This document shows positions 1-6,899 of a stretch of 7,686 nt of DNA, one piece after another. The position numbers were made by a program, and so were the translations under genes. This DNA comes from Woeseiaceae bacterium. Its GTDB lineage: Bacteria; Acidobacteriota; Vicinamibacteria; Vicinamibacterales; UBA823. Below the pieces are notes generated by a model. That model saw only the letters and a list, made by a program, of their open reading frames with translations. It was not told the origin of the DNA and did not search any database. The stretch lies in the NCBI GenBank assembly GCA_002696705.1, contig NZSH01000076.1, forward strand, positions 3,149 through 10,834, in the 5' to 3' direction. Every line of letters starts with the position of its first letter. The first letter of the stretch is position 1.

Positions 1-477
1 CCAGTGCTAACTGAACCTCACTTGATCACGTTTGCACCTGATAGTCAGTGGCGTGGTGAAACACACCGTACATGTGATCGACCAGATGCTGTTGGTCGTG
101 TGTTGGAAGAGGTTCTAAATGCTGGGGTTGAACAAGCTATTGTGGTTTCGTCTGCAGCTGAATTAACAGGTCCACATGCGCTGACTGGAGGACGATCCGA
201 TTTACGAGGTTTTACTGGTGAGTACTTGGCCTCTATTGAGGCGGCTTCGGTGCAGGATGCTGTGGCAGTTCAGGCAAGCCAATTTCAGGAAATGTTTCTC
301 ATTTGTCCTGAGCACAATCCGTTAGGTCCATTTGATATGTCAGGAGCTTATGACAAGCGCTCCGATCGACGGCAGACTTTAGATGAGTTGGTCGATCAGG
401 GCTACCAAGATGCTTATCGGCAATTCATTGATCCAGTCATTGGTGCTAGTGGTGAAGGACTCGATGTTCAAGTCTAA
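1..477 (+). CDS. 3' end of a protein of uncertain family (possibly patatin-like)
   Basis: The reading frame is open from the first base to the TAA at 475-477, so this is most likely the C-terminal part of a longer protein. A GTG at position 4 could in principle start it, but no ribosome binding site is visible because the window begins there. About 158 residues are seen, with no hydrophobic segment. The middle has an alternating hydrophobic stretch (AIVVSSAAE) followed by a GPHAL segment. The C-terminal third is charged and rich in aromatic residues (YDKRSDRRQ, GYQDAYRQFIDPVIGASGE). From memory this tail resembles the C-terminus of patatin-like phospholipase family proteins in Acidobacteriota, but the catalytic GxSxG serine and DGG/DGA aspartate would lie upstream and cannot be checked. 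The stop is 48 bp before the VWA gene on the same strand, so co-transcription is plausible. Coding status is fairly sure; the family is a weak guess. Confidence 0.7.
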   Translation, partial: PVLTEPHLITFAPDSQWRGETHRTCDRPDAVGRVLEEVLNAGVEQAIVVSSAAELTGPHALTGGRSDLRGFTGEYLASIEAASVQDAVAVQASQFQEMFLICPEHNPLGPFDMSGAYDKRSDRRQTLDELVDQGYQDAYRQFIDPVIGASGEGLDVQV

Positions 478-525
478 AGGGACTGGATTACCTGCAGAAG
501 ACAATATTTCTTCAGGGATGCAGTT

Positions 526-1506
526 ATGGCTTTTAAGCATGGATATAAATTGACCTTTAAGCTATTAGGATTCAAAAGTCGTTTTGTGGTTCTGCATCTA
601 CTAATGATAGTTTTGGCCACTTTAGGAATGGCTAAAGGGTCAGTGGCTCAGCCAACTTTCACGAGTGGTGTGGATCTTGTGCGCTTAGGAGTCACGGTGA
701 TTGACCGAAATGACGACTTTATAACTGATTTAACAATGGATGATTTTGAGGTGTATGAAGGAGGAGTATTTCAAGAGATACGGTATTTCAGGAGCGCCAA
801 CATGCCGGATTCATCACAACCGCCCTTACACCTCGGCTTGTTATTTGACACAAGTAGCAGTATGGAACAGGACTTGCGGATGTCACAGTCCGCCGCCATC
901 AAGTTTTTGAATACTGTTACGCAGGCTGAGGATATTACCTTGGTTGATTTTGATACAGAAGTGCGTGTTGGACGCTATAGTCAAAATGATTTTCCAAGAC
1001 TCATTGAGAGGATCAGATTACGGAAACCAAAGGGATGGACTGCCTTATATGATGCACTTGGTGTGTATTTAGATGGTGCCTCTTGGCAAGATGGTCAAAA
1101 AGTGCTTGTTTTATTTTCGGATGGTGGGGATACCCGAAGTGCTATGTCTTTCAGTGAAATCAACGATTTAGTTAAGGCTTCAGACGTAACACTGTACGCC
1201 ATTGGATTTCTAAAGAATCGACCTGGCAATGCTAGTCTAATGCGTCAAATGCGAATGTTTGCTGAGCAGACTGGAGGAGAGGTGTTTTTGCCGTTAACGG
1301 CCGATCCATTCGATGAGATATATGCTCGGATTGTAGAAGAGCTTAACTCGCGTTATTCCTTTGGTTATTCCTCAACTAACGACCAGACTGATGGTGGGTG
1401 GCGTGAGATTGAAGTGAGATTGAACACTTCACGGTCAGTTCTCGAAGGCGCAAAGATTCGTACTCGAAAGGGATACTATGGACCTTATCTCAAAAAGGAT
1501 TTTTGA
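526..1506 (+). CDS. Secreted von Willebrand A domain protein (acidobacterial VWFA-related type)
   Basis: The 326-residue protein begins with a basic N-terminus and a hydrophobic segment (about residues 20-35) ending in SVA|Q near residue 41, which fits Sec export. Residues 49-90 form a small beta domain of the kind that precedes VWA in this family (DLVRLGVTVIDR, then DDFEVYEGG and a QEIRYF segment). The VWA domain covers about 100-275 and keeps a complete metal-ion-dependent adhesion site: D108, S110 and S112 (FDTSSSM), T172 (GWTALYDA) and D199 (LFSDGGD). The C-terminus (residues 290-320) ends in the family-typical RTRKGYYGP. The ATG at 526 is preceded by AGGG at 514-517 with an 8-nt spacer. 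The role is unknown; such proteins are predicted to bind ligands through the metal site outside the cytoplasm. The family is heavily expanded in Acidobacteriota. An AT-rich inverted repeat spans the stop codon. Confidence 0.9.
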   Translation: MAFKHGYKLTFKLLGFKSRFVVLHLLMIVLATLGMAKGSVAQPTFTSGVDLVRLGVTVIDRNDDFITDLTMDDFEVYEGGVFQEIRYFRSANMPDSSQPPLHLGLLFDTSSSMEQDLRMSQSAAIKFLNTVTQAEDITLVDFDTEVRVGRYSQNDFPRLIERIRLRKPKGWTALYDALGVYLDGASWQDGQKVLVLFSDGGDTRSAMSFSEINDLVKASDVTLYAIGFLKNRPGNASLMRQMRMFAEQTGGEVFLPLTADPFDEIYARIVEELNSRYSFGYSSTNDQTDGGWREIEVRLNTSRSVLEGAKIRTRKGYYGPYLKKDF

Positions 1507-1566
1507 GCCTTTCCGAAGTTGAGATGAGGTAGGTGCACCTCCGGCGCTGGACCTCTACTCCTATTA

Positions 1567-3603
1567 GTGTCCTTCAACACAATGAATTCCAACGATGGTC
1601 AATTTCAGTTAGTAACAGATTTTCAAGTAGGTGGAGATCAAGAACGAGCAATTGAGGAGCTAACCTCGGGTCTTGAGAGAGGGGATACACATCAGGTGCT
1701 CCTTGGTGTGACCGGTTCGGGTAAAACGTTCACGATGGCACAGTGCATCGCACGCGTGAAGCGACCTACCTTGGTTATGGTTCACAACAAAACGCTTGCT
1801 GCACAGTTGTACCAAGAGTTTAAACGTTTCTTTCCTTACAATGCAGTTGAGTACTTCGTGAGCTACTATGATTACTATCAGCCAGAAGCCTACATTCCTT
1901 CTACCGATTCATACATTGAGAAGGAAGCTACAATCAATGATCAAATCGATCGGATGCGATTATCTGCGACGCGTTCTCTGTTCGAGCGTCGTGACGTAAT
2001 TATAGTGTCAAGCGTATCCTGTATTTATGGTCTAGGTTCTCCAGAGGCCTATTTTGACATGTTGCTTCCGCTGCACTGCGGACAGCAGGTTGAACGTGAA
2101 TGGCTTCTTCGTAAACTAGTCGAGATCCAGTACGAGCGTAATGATCATGATTTTACAAGAGGGACGTTTAGGGTTCGTGGTGATGTCATTGAAGTTTATC
2201 CTGCCTATGATGAGCAGGCGTTACGCATTGAATTATTCGGTGATGCAATAGAAGAATTATCAAGCGTCGATCCTATTACGGGCCATTCGGTGAGGCAACA
2301 CCAGAAGATTGCAGTCTATCCAAAGTCACATTTTGTTCTTCCGAGAGAACGAACACTTCAAGCACAGGAGACGATTAAGGCAGAGTTGGACGAATGCCGA
2401 CCGAACCTTGAGGCTGTTGGCAAAACTTTAGAAGCTCACCGGTTGCATCAAAGAACCATGTTTGATCTCGAAATGATTAGGGAAATTGGATATTGTCATG
2501 GCATCGAAAACTATTCGCGACACCTATCTGGTCGAGAGCCCGGTGAGCCTCCACCCACATTGCTGGACTATTTTCCTGACGATGCATTAACGATCGTCGA
2601 CGAGAGTCACCAGACGGTGCCCCAGTTGCGCGGAATGTACCAGTCTGATCGTTCTCGCAAGGAGGTTCTTGTTGATTATGGCTTCCGTCTTCCGTCAGCT
2701 CTCGATAACCGTCCATTAAATTTTGAGGAATGGAAGAGTAGGATAGGCCAACTCGTTTTTGTCTCTGCGACTCCAGGTCCTTACGAGCTTTCAATGTCAG
2801 ATGGCGTTGTTGTGGAGCAGATTATTAGGCCTACTGGGCTGCTTGATCCGGTGATTGAAATCCGTCCGGTCAAGGGACAGATAGATGATTTGCTGGCTGA
2901 GGTTCGACAGCGCGCTGCTTGTAGTGAACGCAGTCTCGTTACAACACTTACGAAACGCATGGCTGAGGATTTGACAAAGTACTATCAGGAACTCGGAGTT
3001 CGAGTCAGGTATCTTCATTCGGATATTGATACCTTGGAAAGAGTTGAAATTTTAAAGGATTTGCGCAGGGGGGTATTTGACGTATTGATTGGCATCAATT
3101 TATTACGAGAAGGTCTTGATCTTCCAGAAGTGTCACTCGTCGCAATTTTAGATGCTGACAAAGAAGGGTTTTTACGTTCTAGTGGTTCACTGATTCAAAC
3201 CTCAGGGCGTGCAGCTAGAAATCTCAATGGTAGAGTCATCATGTATGCGGATGTTGAGACTAAGTCAATACGAACTGCCCTAGATGAGACTCAGCGCCGT
3301 CGTAAAATTCAGCAAGCCTACAATGAGGAGCACGGTATTACACCTACTACAATCATTAAGGAGATCGATGGTGTAATCGGAAGAGTCTACGAAGGTGATT
3401 ACGTGACCGTTTCAAGTGTCCAGGATGAACAGGAATCGTTTCGTAGTCAGGCTGAACTCGATGGCAAGATTGCTAAATTACAGTCTGAAATGCAAGCTGC
3501 TGCGGCCAATTTGGAGTTTGAGCGTGCGGCGCAGATCCGAGATCGCGTCAAAAAGCTCCAGTTGCCTGGTGCCGGAATAGTGGTTCATTCTGATACTATC
3601 TGA
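1567..3603 (+). CDS. uvrB: UvrABC excinuclease subunit B
   Basis: UvrB is the damage-verifying, ATP-dependent helicase-like subunit of nucleotide excision repair. It is loaded by UvrA and then recruits UvrC for incision. The 678 residues match the usual length (about 660-680). In order: Walker A GVTGSGKT at 47-54; the beta-hairpin that clamps one DNA strand, with its Tyr-rich [14 protein letters not shown] at 98-111; the UvrA-interacting region at roughly 150-250; Walker B/DEAD-like DESH at 345-348; motif V region [11 protein letters not shown] at 510-520; motif [10 protein letters not shown] at 544-551; and a C-terminal UVR coiled-coil motif at about 629-664 ([13 protein letters not shown]) that contacts UvrC. 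The start is uncertain: the GTG at 1567 and the ATG at 1582 are both in frame and neither has a Shine-Dalgarno. The ATG gives an N-terminus closer in length to E. coli UvrB. An in-frame TGA at 1525 excludes a much longer form. Motif VI has Ser where Ile is usual; otherwise it looks intact. Confidence 0.98.
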   Translation: MSFNTMNSNDGQFQLVTDFQVGGDQERAIEELTSGLERGDTHQVLLGVTGSGKTFTMAQCIARVKRPTLVMVHNKTLAAQLYQEFKRFFPYNAVEYFVSYYDYYQPEAYIPSTDSYIEKEATINDQIDRMRLSATRSLFERRDVIIVSSVSCIYGLGSPEAYFDMLLPLHCGQQVEREWLLRKLVEIQYERNDHDFTRGTFRVRGDVIEVYPAYDEQALRIELFGDAIEELSSVDPITGHSVRQHQKIAVYPKSHFVLPRERTLQAQETIKAELDECRPNLEAVGKTLEAHRLHQRTMFDLEMIREIGYCHGIENYSRHLSGREPGEPPPTLLDYFPDDALTIVDESHQTVPQLRGMYQSDRSRKEVLVDYGFRLPSALDNRPLNFEEWKSRIGQLVFVSATPGPYELSMSDGVVVEQIIRPTGLLDPVIEIRPVKGQIDDLLAEVRQRAACSERSLVTTLTKRMAEDLTKYYQELGVRVRYLHSDIDTLERVEILKDLRRGVFDVLIGINLLREGLDLPEVSLVAILDADKEGFLRSSGSLIQTSGRAARNLNGRVIMYADVETKSIRTALDETQRRRKIQQAYNEEHGITPTTIIKEIDGVIGRVYEGDYVTVSSVQDEQESFRSQAELDGKIAKLQSEMQAAAANLEFERAAQIRDRVKKLQLPGAGIVVHSDTI

Positions 3604-3712
3604 CTGAAATTGGGCGAGCATGTTATTTTTGTGAGAAAATAGGACAGGTTGAGTAGCTGTCTTGAGTTCCTGAATGAAGTTGTAATTTGTGGTGGCAATT
3701 GAGGCGGTAGGT

Positions 3713-3717
3713 GGAGG
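3713..3717 (+). promoter_or_regulatory. Shine-Dalgarno GGAGG fixing the start at 3722
   Basis: GGAGG, within the purine-rich AGGTGGAGG, lies 4 nt before ATG 3722. It makes this start far more likely than the upstream in-frame GTG codons at 3689 and 3692, which have no comparable site. The 11 extra residues of the longer form would precede the membrane span and include a Gly-rich stretch that is simply this site being read through. Confidence 0.8.
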
Positions 3718-3721
3718 ATCT

Positions 3722-4051
3722 ATGACTACTATAGCTCTTATACTACTAGCGATTATCGCGATTGCTACGACCTTTATGGCCATACTGCAGATTGGAGCCA
3801 TAATTTATGTTCGACGTTTAGGTCGTCGCGTGGATGATTTGGCTGGTGAATTTAAACGTGAACTCAAACCGCTAGTTGGACGACTCAATACGATGAAAGA
3901 TGTAGTTATTAACCAAGCTCGAGAAGAACTTGGCTTAATTGAAGGTCTTAGGACTGCGTTTGAGTCTATGAAGAAAACATTTCAAAAGAGTCAACCACCA
4001 CCTCCTGCAACGCGTAACACCGAGGACGAGGATTCGATGTTCATTGGCTGA
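3722..4051 (+). CDS. Small single-pass membrane protein with a cytoplasmic amphipathic tail, function unknown
   Basis: This 109-residue protein starts at ATG 3722, chosen over the upstream GTGs at 3689/3692 because GGAGG lies 4 nt before it. Residues 4-30 form one strongly hydrophobic membrane span, followed by YVRRLGRR, which by the positive-inside rule puts the rest in the cytoplasm. Residues 33-88 are charged and likely helical, with LVGRLNTMKDVV and a LGLIEGLRTAFESMKK segment. The end is a disordered QPPPPATRNTEDEDS tail. The overall shape (N-terminal membrane anchor plus helical tail) recalls DUF948/YtxH-like proteins, but I cannot assign a family firmly. From memory, longer Acidobacteriota proteins with a similar N-terminus and a similar terminal helix exist. 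It sits 118 bp after uvrB and 27 bp before the next gene, so it is probably co-transcribed with 4079-4588. Confidence 0.85.
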   Translation: MTTIALILLAIIAIATTFMAILQIGAIIYVRRLGRRVDDLAGEFKRELKPLVGRLNTMKDVVINQAREELGLIEGLRTAFESMKKTFQKSQPPPPATRNTEDEDSMFIG

Positions 4052-4078
4052 TTGTGAAGATGATACAGGTGGGTAATC

Positions 4079-4588
4079 ATGACAAGATGTCGTAAATTAT
4101 TGCCAGGCCTTATTGTTGTCGGTGTAACTGTATTGTTCGGGTCCTTCGTATCACAGGCCCAGACCACAAGCTCTGCATCCTTAGTAGAGCAGTTAAAGCA
4201 ACTTATGGACGATCAGGGGTTGAGTGCTATCGCTGCGCAAGACCCGAGCAAGGAAAACCATTTTGTTGCGGCTCTTTATTTTTCGGGTCGTCAAGTGTTG
4301 GCTGTTTCGGCCCCGTATTCAGCGCCACTCATTATGAGTCAGCAGCTGGACGATGGGGACTATCGAAATGCCTACATAGATTTAAGTAGTGCTTCGGATC
4401 CCGAAGCGCGTTTTTTCGTGGACGATTTTGGTGCCGATGGACTGCTGGCTGGGTCGGCTACTGAGGGTCCTGGCGATAGTGTCAATCGTGGTGGCCAGCA
4501 AGTCGCGCTGGATGTGAGTGACTTGTATGCGCAAGCTGACCAAGACTATGCCGAGATGCTTAGGTTACTTATCGGCGAACTTCGTTGA
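4079..4588 (+). CDS. Exported protein of unknown function
   Basis: The 169-residue product begins with a classical Sec signal peptide: basic MTRCRK, a hydrophobic core at residues 9-24, and SQA|Q giving a likely cleavage after A27. The mature part of about 142 residues has no Cys and no second membrane span, so it is probably periplasmic. Visible blocks are an N-terminal helix (LVEQLKQLMDDQGLSAIAAQD), a beta-like HFVAALYFSGRQVLAVSAPY, an NAYIDLSSAS segment, FFVDDFGADGLLAG, and a C-terminal helix ending AEMLRLLIGELR. I recall similar unannotated Acidobacteriota proteins with the FVAALYF, YIDL and DFGADGL blocks, but know of no function. AGGTGGG at 4067-4073 with a 5-nt spacer supports the start. 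It follows the small membrane protein by 27 bp and precedes the tRNA by 28 bp. A terminator-shaped hairpin with a T6 tract lies inside the coding region at 4389-4416. Confidence 0.85.
   Translation: MTRCRKLLPGLIVVGVTVLFGSFVSQAQTTSSASLVEQLKQLMDDQGLSAIAAQDPSKENHFVAALYFSGRQVLAVSAPYSAPLIMSQQLDDGDYRNAYIDLSSASDPEARFFVDDFGADGLLAGSATEGPGDSVNRGGQQVALDVSDLYAQADQDYAEMLRLLIGELR
4389..4416 (+). terminator. Terminator-shaped hairpin and T6 tract inside the 4079-4588 coding region
   Basis: GTGCTTCGG (4389-4397) pairs with CCGAAGCGC (4401-4409), nine pairs with one T-G wobble, around a 3-nt ATC loop. One G and then six T follow (4411-4416). This has the geometry of a Rho-independent terminator but lies within codons for residues 104-113 of the exported protein, so translating ribosomes would normally mask it. 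It could stop untranslated or uncoupled transcripts before the tRNA. Function is inferred from shape only. Confidence 0.45.
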
Positions 4589-4616
4589 TACCACACAGCA
4601 CGTAGCATTTACGAGT

Positions 4617-4691
4617 GGGCGCTTGGCTCAGTGGTAGAGCATCGCCTTCACACGGCGGGGGTCAGTGGTTCGAATCCACTAGCGCCCACCA
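4617..4691 (+). tRNA. tRNA-Val (anticodon CAC)
   Basis: A complete cloverleaf can be drawn by hand. The acceptor stem GGGCGCT (4617-4623) pairs perfectly with AGCGCCC (4681-4687). The D arm is GCTC-AGTGGTA-GAGC. The anticodon stem TCGCC/GGCGG (one T-G pair) encloses the loop TTCACAC with anticodon CAC at 4649-4651. The variable loop is 5 nt, and the T arm AGTGG-TTCGAAT-CCACT carries the TTCGAAT consensus. Discriminator base A4688 suits valine, and CCA (4689-4691) is encoded. CAC reads only GUG codons, so another valine tRNA must exist elsewhere. No separate consensus promoter is seen in the 28 bp upstream, so it may be read through from 4079-4588 or from a promoter inside that gene. Confidence 0.97.
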
Positions 4692-4760
4692 CTCATTCCA
4701 GTCATCTTAAATTATTTCAACATCCATGTTTGGAATTTGCATTTAAGAGTGGTCACTACT

Positions 4761-5384
4761 CTATGATGTGCCATAGAGTTTATCTCCAAAATCTCCAAGA
4801 CCAGGAACAATGTATTGTTGTTCATTCAGCGTTGGGTCCACGGCAGAAGTGTACACAGGCACGTTAGGATGGCAGTTCTCGAAGGTTTTTATACCGTCCT
4901 TGGCGGCAATAATACAAATTAGATGACAGTCGGTAGCACCGACCTTGCGGAGAATGTCGATTGCACTTACAGCGCTTCCGCTGGTTGCAAGCATTGGGTC
5001 TAAGACAAAAACCTGACTGCTGGCGAGATCGTTCGGTAATTTTGTGTAATAGGTCGAGGCAGTGGCAGTTGCTTCGTCGCGCTCTAATCCAATGTAGCCG
5101 ACACGGGCGGTCGGAATTAATTCAAGTGCGACGTCGAGCATTCCTAAACCAGCGCGGAGGATTGGGACGAATACCACGTTACTGGCGATGGTAAACCCAT
5201 CAGCAATTCCCAATGATGTCTCAACTGTGATCGGAACTGTTCGAATGTTTCGGGTTGTCTCCGCGATCAATAGATTGCTGATACGTTTCGTGGCTTTCCG
5301 AAATTGTTCAGTCGTCGTTGTAGTTCGACGAAGCGTGGATAGGGCGTCTTGTACTAATGGGTGATTATTCACATAACATGCCAT
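4761..5384 (-). CDS. upp: Uracil phosphoribosyltransferase
   Basis: This cytoplasmic enzyme converts uracil and PRPP to UMP and pyrophosphate, the central step of pyrimidine base salvage. The 207 residues equal the usual length (about 208). The N-terminus has the family-typical NNHPLVQDALSTLRR. FVPILRAGLGML at 72-83 is the conserved Arg-Ala-Gly-Leu segment. The PRPP-binding loop is VLDPMLATSGSA at 127-138, and the C-terminal uracil-binding segment is YIVPGLGDFGDKLYGT at 191-206. Two conserved spots differ slightly from the commonest form: TSGS instead of TGGS in the PRPP loop, and GDFGDK instead of GDAGDR. Both are mild. The gene faces the tRNA and is divergent from the amidohydrolase, with a 91-bp shared upstream region. 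The ATG at 5384 matches the usual N-terminus. Confidence 0.97.
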   Translation of the reverse strand: MACYVNNHPLVQDALSTLRRTTTTTEQFRKATKRISNLLIAETTRNIRTVPITVETSLGIADGFTIASNVVFVPILRAGLGMLDVALELIPTARVGYIGLERDEATATASTYYTKLPNDLASSQVFVLDPMLATSGSAVSAIDILRKVGATDCHLICIIAAKDGIKTFENCHPNVPVYTSAVDPTLNEQQYIVPGLGDFGDKLYGTS

Positions 5385-5466
5385 AATTGCCTGTACCCCT
5401 ATTATTGGATGCTAGTCGAAATCTCTTGCAAGGACTGATCGTCAACCTGTCAGATAACTTCGATCT

Positions 5467-5470
5467 GGAG
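5467..5470 (+). promoter_or_regulatory. Shine-Dalgarno GGAG for the amidohydrolase leader
   Basis: GGAG lies 5 nt before ATG 5476. It matters because it supports translation from the upstream ATG, so that the hydrophobic N-terminal extension is really made and the start is not within the conserved amidohydrolase fold. Confidence 0.65.
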
Positions 5471-5475
5471 TTTAC

Positions 5476-6882
5476 ATGGTTCAGTTTATAGCATCGTTCA
5501 TCCTGATATTTCTGATGAGTGGCGCAGGACACCTTTCTGCAGCACAGCGTGCAGTTTCGCTAATCATTACAGGAGGAGTGATCGTCACTATGGATGATGA
5601 GCGACGGGTTTTATCTCCTGGCGCGATTGCCATAGCGGAGGGTGGCATTGTGGCTGTTGGTTCACCAGACAGTGTCCAGAAGGAGTACGTTGCGGACGAC
5701 ACGATAGAGGCGTCAGGAAAGATAGTATTACCGGGGTTGATTAATACACATACCCACGCGCCGATGGTTATGTATCGGGGCCTTGCCGATGACCTTGCCT
5801 TGATGGATTGGCTTGACCATTACATTTTGCCTGCAGAGGCCAAGACTGTTACTCCTGAGTTTGTTCGTGTTGGGACCAAACTCGCTTTACTTGAAATGAT
5901 TCGATCAGGCACGACGACTTATGCAGACATGTACTATTTTGAAGATGTAATTGCGGAAACAACCCACGAAGTAGGAATGAGGGGTGTTTTGGGTCAGACG
6001 GTGATCCAGTTTCCTGCGCCGGATGCTGCAACGCCTAGCGAAGCGCTGGTTCGCGCTTCACAATTTATTGAACGATGGAAAAAAGATGAATTAATCGTAC
6101 CCGCGGTTGCGCCTCACGCGATGTTTACGCTTGATCGAAAGATGCTGGAGGCGTCACATGCTTTGTCTCAACAACACAAAGTACCGTTATTGATACATTT
6201 GGCGGAAACGAGGGATGAAGTTGAAATAGCACAGCAACAATACTCTCAAACGCCAACGGAATACTTGGACGAGATTGGGTTTTGGACCGCCAATACGGTA
6301 GCTGCCCATGGAATTTGGGTATCCAAAGAAGATATTGCTGTGTTACAGAAACACCAAGTTGGAGTGTCGCACAATCCAGAAAGTAATATGAAATTGGCGA
6401 GTGGCACTGCACCAGTGTCTAGCTATCTAGCAGCTGGTGTCGCAGTTGGACTTGGTACGGACGGCGCTGCAAGTAATAACGACTTAGATATGTTTGAGGC
6501 GATGCGATTTGCTGCGTTATTACACAAGTTGCATGACAACGATCCACGCGCTGTTGGAGCTGAGGTTGCATTGGAAATGGCGACAATTGGAGGGGCAAAG
6601 GTTTTAGGTTTAGAGGATCAAGTCGGTTCTCTCGAAGTTGGTAAACGCGCTGATTTAATTGTAGTTTCTATGGATGCCGCGCGGCAAACACCAATGTACA
6701 ATCCAATTTCTCATCTAGTCTACACAACCCATGGAGACGACGTTGTTACAACCATCGTTAATGGTCGAGTGCTAATGCGAGACCAAGAGGTGCTTACCTT
6801 GGATGAGGATATTGTGATTTCCGAGGCTCGTGCGATGGCTGTTGAAGTACTAGAAGCTATAGGTGTTCGCGAGCCGCAATAA
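5476..6882 (+). CDS. Amidohydrolase, MTA/SAH deaminase or guanine deaminase-like, with N-terminal leader
   Basis: This is a 468-residue metal-dependent deaminase of the amidohydrolase superfamily, closest by motif to MtaD (5-methylthioadenosine/S-adenosylhomocysteine deaminase) and related SsnA/TrzN/GuaD enzymes. Metal and catalytic residues are all visible: H92 and H94 (NTHTHAP), H241 and E244 (IHLAET), H278 (VAAHGIW), H299 (SHNPESN) and D329 (GLGTDGAASNND). The segment YRGLADDLALMDWLD at 100-114 is typical of the MtaD group. The small beta-sandwich domain is formed by residues 28-85 and about 385-440 (GSLEVGKRADLIVV). Family members normally begin near residue 26 here; the extra MVQFIASFILIFLM...LSAAQ looks like an export signal cleaved near A23, although it lacks an N-terminal Lys/Arg. 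A GGAG site supports this start. Substrate is inferred: MTA, SAH, adenosine or guanine are all possible. It converges on hpt with 10 bp between stops. Confidence 0.92.
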   Translation: MVQFIASFILIFLMSGAGHLSAAQRAVSLIITGGVIVTMDDERRVLSPGAIAIAEGGIVAVGSPDSVQKEYVADDTIEASGKIVLPGLINTHTHAPMVMYRGLADDLALMDWLDHYILPAEAKTVTPEFVRVGTKLALLEMIRSGTTTYADMYYFEDVIAETTHEVGMRGVLGQTVIQFPAPDAATPSEALVRASQFIERWKKDELIVPAVAPHAMFTLDRKMLEASHALSQQHKVPLLIHLAETRDEVEIAQQQYSQTPTEYLDEIGFWTANTVAAHGIWVSKEDIAVLQKHQVGVSHNPESNMKLASGTAPVSSYLAAGVAVGLGTDGAASNNDLDMFEAMRFAALLHKLHDNDPRAVGAEVALEMATIGGAKVLGLEDQVGSLEVGKRADLIVVSMDAARQTPMYNPISHLVYTTHGDDVVTTIVNGRVLMRDQEVLTLDEDIVISEARAMAVEVLEAIGVREPQ

Positions 6883-6899
6883 ACAGAGGCAATTATTGC
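6876..6899. terminator. Inverted repeat joining two convergent stop codons, possible shared terminator
   Basis: GCAATAA (6876-6882) and TTATTGC (6893-6899) are perfect 7-bp arms around a 10-nt loop. Each arm contains the TAA stop of one of the two convergent genes, because both end in CAA-TAA. The stem is AT-rich and neither strand has a clear U-tract after it, so it would be a weak terminator at best. Confidence 0.25.

Noticed and set aside
2477..3018. Two antisense open frames inside uvrB
   Set aside because: They lie wholly within a strongly conserved gene on the other strand, have no recognisable domain and no convincing ribosome binding site.
3641..3663. Inverted repeat AGGACAG / CTGTCTT after uvrB
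   Set aside because: Seven pairs with one wobble and a 9-nt loop but no T-tract afterwards; too weak for a terminator call.
3478..3801. Antisense open frame spanning the end of uvrB and the next gene start
   Set aside because: It overlaps two supported genes; its hydrophobic stretch is only the reverse complement of the membrane-protein start and the spacer before it.
4585..4608. Possible tRNA promoter: TTGATA and TAGCAT
   Set aside because: The spacer is only 12 nt and the second box is poor, so it does not form a sigma-70-type promoter.
4746..4762. Near-palindrome AGAGTGGTCACTACTCT between tRNA-Val and the upp stop
   Set aside because: The two halves pair over 8 positions but leave a 1-nt loop; a realistic hairpin has 5-6 pairs, and neither strand has a U-tract, so I did not call a terminator.
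4631..4867. A 78-residue open frame running from inside the tRNA-Val toward upp
   Set aside because: It starts in the tRNA D loop, crosses the whole tRNA and then the antisense strand of upp, so it is a chance frame.
5401..5431. Possible upp promoter on the - strand: TTGCAA and AATAAT
   Set aside because: The boxes are partial matches and the spacer is 19 nt. Without a mapped start this is no better than chance.
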